In this document: positions 7,007 to 9,342 of the stretch, in pieces
Position numbering within the stretch: position 1 is the stretch's first letter
Layout of the letters: the number at the start of each line of letters is the position of its first letter
Source: Deltaproteobacteria bacterium
GTDB taxonomy: Bacteria > Myxococcota_A > UBA9160 > SZUA-336
NCBI GenBank assembly: GCA_030665705.1
Contig: DAOUZG010000049.1
Span: 1-9,342, forward strand
DNA length: 9,342 nucleotides
Direction: 5' to 3'
Position numbers and translations under genes: made by a program
The notes under the pieces: model-generated
Told to the model about the DNA's origin: nothing
Seen by the model: the letters and a program-made list of their open reading frames with translations, nothing else
Database searches by the model: none

Positions 7007-7927
7007 ATGGACGACCCGAGGGTGAACGCTCAGAAGGCCGCGAACCTATGGGCAGCGTACGAACGCAAGCTTCCGCCGGTCGAGCGGGCCTGCCGGCTGG
7101 TCCCGGAACCGACGCTGGGACTCGAAGACATCGGTGGGCTCGATGCGGCGAAGGAGGAAATCCTCACCTACGCCTGCGCTGCGACACACCCCGCTGTCTA
7201 CGCGCAGTGGGGCACGATGCGGCCCACGGGACTTCTTCTCATTGGTCCGCCAGGCTCGGGTAAGACCCTGCTGGCCGAGGCCCTCGCCACCCGAGCCGGA
7301 ACCGCGTTTCTCGCCGTGGACGTCTCGCGACTCGTTCTCCACCTGCTTCACGCTCCAGCGGCGGTGGGAGAGCTCCTCGGGGGCTGGGGGCAGGTGCTCG
7401 CGGAGATGCCCCCGACGACGATTTTTTTCAGCGGCTTCGACCCGAACCTCTCCCAGGCGCTCGAGCGGCCGCAGGTCCCGGCCGCTCCACTGCTCGATCT
7501 AATGCTCGAGCTCGTCGATCGCACGGTCGGCCTGGAGGAGAAGCTCGTGGTGGGGTCCACGAGCTGGCCCGACGCGCTCCCCCCGAGCTTCGTGGAGCCG
7601 GGACGCTTCGAGCGAGTGGTCGATGTGGTGCCGGTCCTGCCGGACGACGTGATCGCTGCCCTCGAGCTCCACGCGTCTCGGGCGGAGAAGCGTGCGGGAC
7701 GCACGCTGTTCGAAGGTGTCGACTGGAAGAAGCTGGTCGGGAGCGAGGACGACGTCTCCATCGGAGACTGGATCCGCAACCTGCACGCGGCACTTCGGCG
7801 GAAGGCCCGGTGCCAGGCAGCCGGTGAGCTCCCCGGTCCCGTCACAACGGAGGATCTGCGCTCGGAGGTGGAGCGGTTCAGGAAGGCCCGCACGAGTTTG
7901 CCGATTCCGCCGGGTCGTTACCTGTAA
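7007..7927 (+). CDS. Divergent single-domain AAA protein with degenerate Walker B
   Basis: This 306-residue protein has one AAA module of the FtsH/proteasomal-ATPase style and little else. Seen: LEDIGGLDAAKEEI (about 39-52), typical of AAA modules; Walker A GPPGSGKT (80-87, K86, T87); the second-region helix-loop; and a C-terminal lid helix region (WKKLVGSEDDVSIGDWI, then VTTEDLRSEVERFRK). Key catalytic positions are altered: Walker B, normally hydrophobics followed by DExD, reads IFFSGFD (139-145), losing both the Mg-coordinating Asp and the catalytic Glu. Sensor 1, normally ATN, reads STS (184-186). The arginine-finger motif LRPGRFDR reads VEPGRFER (196-203), keeping R200 and R203. The aromatic pore loop is not evident. 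There is no transmembrane segment or protease domain. It probably binds nucleotide but hydrolyses it poorly or not at all. It lies 74 bp after the Pat-like gene on the same strand, and co-transcription is possible. Its function is unknown. Confidence 0.85.
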   Translation: MDDPRVNAQKAANLWAAYERKLPPVERACRLVPEPTLGLEDIGGLDAAKEEILTYACAATHPAVYAQWGTMRPTGLLLIGPPGSGKTLLAEALATRAGTAFLAVDVSRLVLHLLHAPAAVGELLGGWGQVLAEMPPTTIFFSGFDPNLSQALERPQVPAAPLLDLMLELVDRTVGLEEKLVVGSTSWPDALPPSFVEPGRFERVVDVVPVLPDDVIAALELHASRAEKRAGRTLFEGVDWKKLVGSEDDVSIGDWIRNLHAALRRKARCQAAGELPGPVTTEDLRSEVERFRKARTSLPIPPGRYL

Positions 7928-7967
7928 AGCGCGCGGATCGCGTCTCGGGGACGGCGGAATCGGGGAC

Positions 7968-9342
7968 CTAGCCGGCGCCCCGCCGGCCCTCGTCTTCGAT
8001 GATGCTCTCGCTTGTTCGCCACGCCAACGCTGCGATGGTCAGCGAAGGCGCGCAGACGGGAGACGTCGGGAGGAGGGAGGCGTCTGCCACGTGCAGCCCG
8101 GGATGGCCGAAGAGCTCACCCCGGTGATCGACCACGCCGGTCTCCACGCTCTCGCCCATTTGGCACCCGCCCATGGGATGGACACTGGCCTCGAGCCGCC
8201 GCGGGCGCGGCGCCTCGTCCCGCACGCCCACGGGTTTGCCGTCGGGAAGTTGTCCATAGGTCTCCGCCACCCGAAGCATACTTGTGTAGATCCGCCCTAC
8301 CACGGCTTGCTCCGGAAAGGAGAGATCCAAGCGCCTTCCGTTCCAGAGGAACTCCCCGTCGGCGGCGTCGCGGCCGAAGCCGATCAGAGTCAGTGTCTGC
8401 GTCCGCCGCGCCCGGCGAGAGCGCAGGAGCCAGCTGTCCAGGAACAGGGGTGCCGAGGGGAAGACGAAGTGATCACGCCGCCCGTTCTCGTCCGGAACCT
8501 CCAGCATTGCCTCGATCTGGTGCCCCCGCTCGACGTAGGGAAGCGGGGCTGCGCGTCGAGGGTATGCACGCATCGAATCGCCGCCCAGAGAGATCCCCTT
8601 GCCCAGCATAGGGCCGATTCTCAAAAGGCCATCCGATCGCGATCGTGATCGGAACAGGATCTTTTGGGTATTCACCGTGCCCGCCGCCACCACCACGCGG
8701 GAAGCGTGCAGCCTCTCGGGGTGACGCGAGCGTAGGTCGCGGTAGTGAGCTACGTAGCCGCCTTCGGACTCTCCGATGAACTCGACCGCACAGAGGTCCC
8801 GCAGAACGGCGCCCGCCCGCATCGCGGCCGGGATCAGGGTGAGGTCCAGGCTGTTCTTAGCTCCCCGGTTACACCCCGGCGTGCAGTTGTTGCAGAAGTT
8901 GCAGTTCCGCTGCGCTACCCCGAAACGGTTCTCGATCACCTGGTCGGCGTCGGGCCCGTCGCCCCACTGGATCGCCTCCGATAGATAGCCGAAGCGCATC
9001 CCGAGCTCCGGGGCACACTTCTCCAGGTGCCTCGACGCATCGATTCGCGTCGGGCAAGGGGTGGGCTGGAGCGCGCCCTCGATGGAAAGGAAGTACTTTT
9101 CCATCTCGCTCTTGGTGATTTCGAGCGGGAACGCGTCGAAGAAGTCGTCAGGCGGTCGCTGGGAAAGGCCCCCGTAGACCAGAGACGAGCCACCGACCCC
9201 GATCCCGTTCATCACCTTCGCTCCCGTGAAGAGGTGGACCTCGATGAGGCCCCTCTTGGACAGGCGCAGAGTGAGCCCGTTGCGCCCGCGAGGCGTGTGG
9301 ATGCTGTTCACCGAGCGCGCCAAGGCCACCGGCGACTCCGGA
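7968..9342 (-). CDS. GMC-family flavin oxidoreductase, cholesterol-oxidase-like (N-terminus beyond window)
   Basis: This is an FAD-dependent oxidoreductase of the glucose-methanol-choline family that would oxidise an alcohol, perhaps a sterol or other hydrophobic one. 457 residues are visible. The frame is open to the right edge, so the N-terminal GxGxxG FAD motif is missing, and the GTG at 9329 is probably internal. Seen in order: NGIGVGGSSLVYGGL (FAD-binding), a cysteine cluster CNFCNNCTPGC followed by NRGAKNSLD (Cys codons 8871-8903), VVVAAGTVNTQKIL (FAD domain, typical of GMC), and the C-terminal active-site motif HPMGGCQMG (8154-8180). It ends with GLHVADASLLPTSPVCAPSLTIAALAWR split across the FAD domain. 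The cysteine cluster resembles that of Mycobacterium ChoD-like proteins. In the last motif the usual Asn-Pro pair before the TI helix (NPxxTI) is Ala-Pro, so a catalytic Asn appears lost. It is convergent with the AAA gene (40-bp gap). The substrate is unknown. Confidence 0.88.
   Translation of the reverse strand, partial: PESPVALARSVNSIHTPRGRNGLTLRLSKRGLIEVHLFTGAKVMNGIGVGGSSLVYGGLSQRPPDDFFDAFPLEITKSEMEKYFLSIEGALQPTPCPTRIDASRHLEKCAPELGMRFGYLSEAIQWGDGPDADQVIENRFGVAQRNCNFCNNCTPGCNRGAKNSLDLTLIPAAMRAGAVLRDLCAVEFIGESEGGYVAHYRDLRSRHPERLHASRVVVAAGTVNTQKILFRSRSRSDGLLRIGPMLGKGISLGGDSMRAYPRRAAPLPYVERGHQIEAMLEVPDENGRRDHFVFPSAPLFLDSWLLRSRRARRTQTLTLIGFGRDAADGEFLWNGRRLDLSFPEQAVVGRIYTSMLRVAETYGQLPDGKPVGVRDEAPRPRRLEASVHPMGGCQMGESVETGVVDHRGELFGHPGLHVADASLLPTSPVCAPSLTIAALAWRTSESIIEDEGRRGAG
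7971..7987. terminator. Short perfect hairpin at the AAA / GMC convergence
   Basis: GCCGGCG, a 3-base loop, and CGCCGGC form a perfect 7-bp stem 43 bases after the AAA stop and directly inside the last codons of the convergent GMC gene. It could stop transcription from the left. No T-run follows, and coding constraint in GC-rich DNA could explain it. Confidence 0.3.

Noticed and set aside
7421..7429. Possible frameshift at the T7 run in the AAA Walker B region
   Set aside because: A homopolymer error could distort this motif, but the frame stays AAA-like on both sides (TIFF before; FD, sensor 1 and PGRFER after) and has no stop, so a true SG substitution is more likely. Reads over this run would settle it.
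7692..8648. Plus-strand open frame (318 codons) across the end of the AAA gene and the antisense of the GMC gene
   Set aside because: Its composition is rich in Arg, Pro and Gly, it overlaps two well-supported genes in other frames, and no motif is visible.
1..9342. Mobile element, CRISPR, tRNA/rRNA or defence-island signatures
   Set aside because: I saw no transposase, integrase, terminal repeats, regularly spaced repeats or tRNA-like cloverleaf; all the long coding segments fit ordinary metabolic or regulatory genes.

Overview
This window is about 9.3 kb of GC-rich (clearly above 60% G+C), densely coding bacterial chromosome. There are no RNA genes, CRISPR arrays, insertion sequences or phage genes that I can see. 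The CarB sequence and the general gene style resemble the old 'Deltaproteobacteria' (Myxococcota, Desulfobacterota, Binatota and similar). This placement is an impression from protein sequence only and is not proven.

Layout from left to right: the 3' part of carB (carbamoyl-phosphate synthase large subunit, + strand, cut by the left edge) ends against a convergent two-gene operon on the - strand. That operon encodes an ADP-forming acyl-CoA synthetase: the alpha subunit is upstream, and the beta subunit follows with an ATGA stop/start overlap. A 260-bp divergent intergenic region then separates this operon from an 893-residue + strand gene. Its product carries the same alpha and beta modules fused in one chain, plus a C-terminal GNAT acetyltransferase domain, which is the Pat/PatZ protein-lysine acetyltransferase architecture. 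Downstream on the + strand, 74 bp away, is a divergent single-domain AAA protein with an intact P-loop but an altered Walker B. At the right end a GMC-family flavin oxidoreductase of the cholesterol-oxidase-like type runs on the - strand, with its N-terminus beyond the edge.

The central theme is acyl-CoA metabolism and its control. A split ADP-forming acyl-CoA synthetase and a fused synthetase-acetyltransferase face each other across one regulatory region. Unlike enterobacterial Pat/PatZ, as I recall those sequences, the fused protein keeps both phospho-relay histidines (H257, H543), the partner glutamate (E218) and the ATP-grasp metal ligands. It could therefore be a working acyl-CoA synthetase as well as an acetyltransferase. 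This and the degenerate AAA protein are the most interesting points. The remainder is ordinary housekeeping or accessory metabolism.
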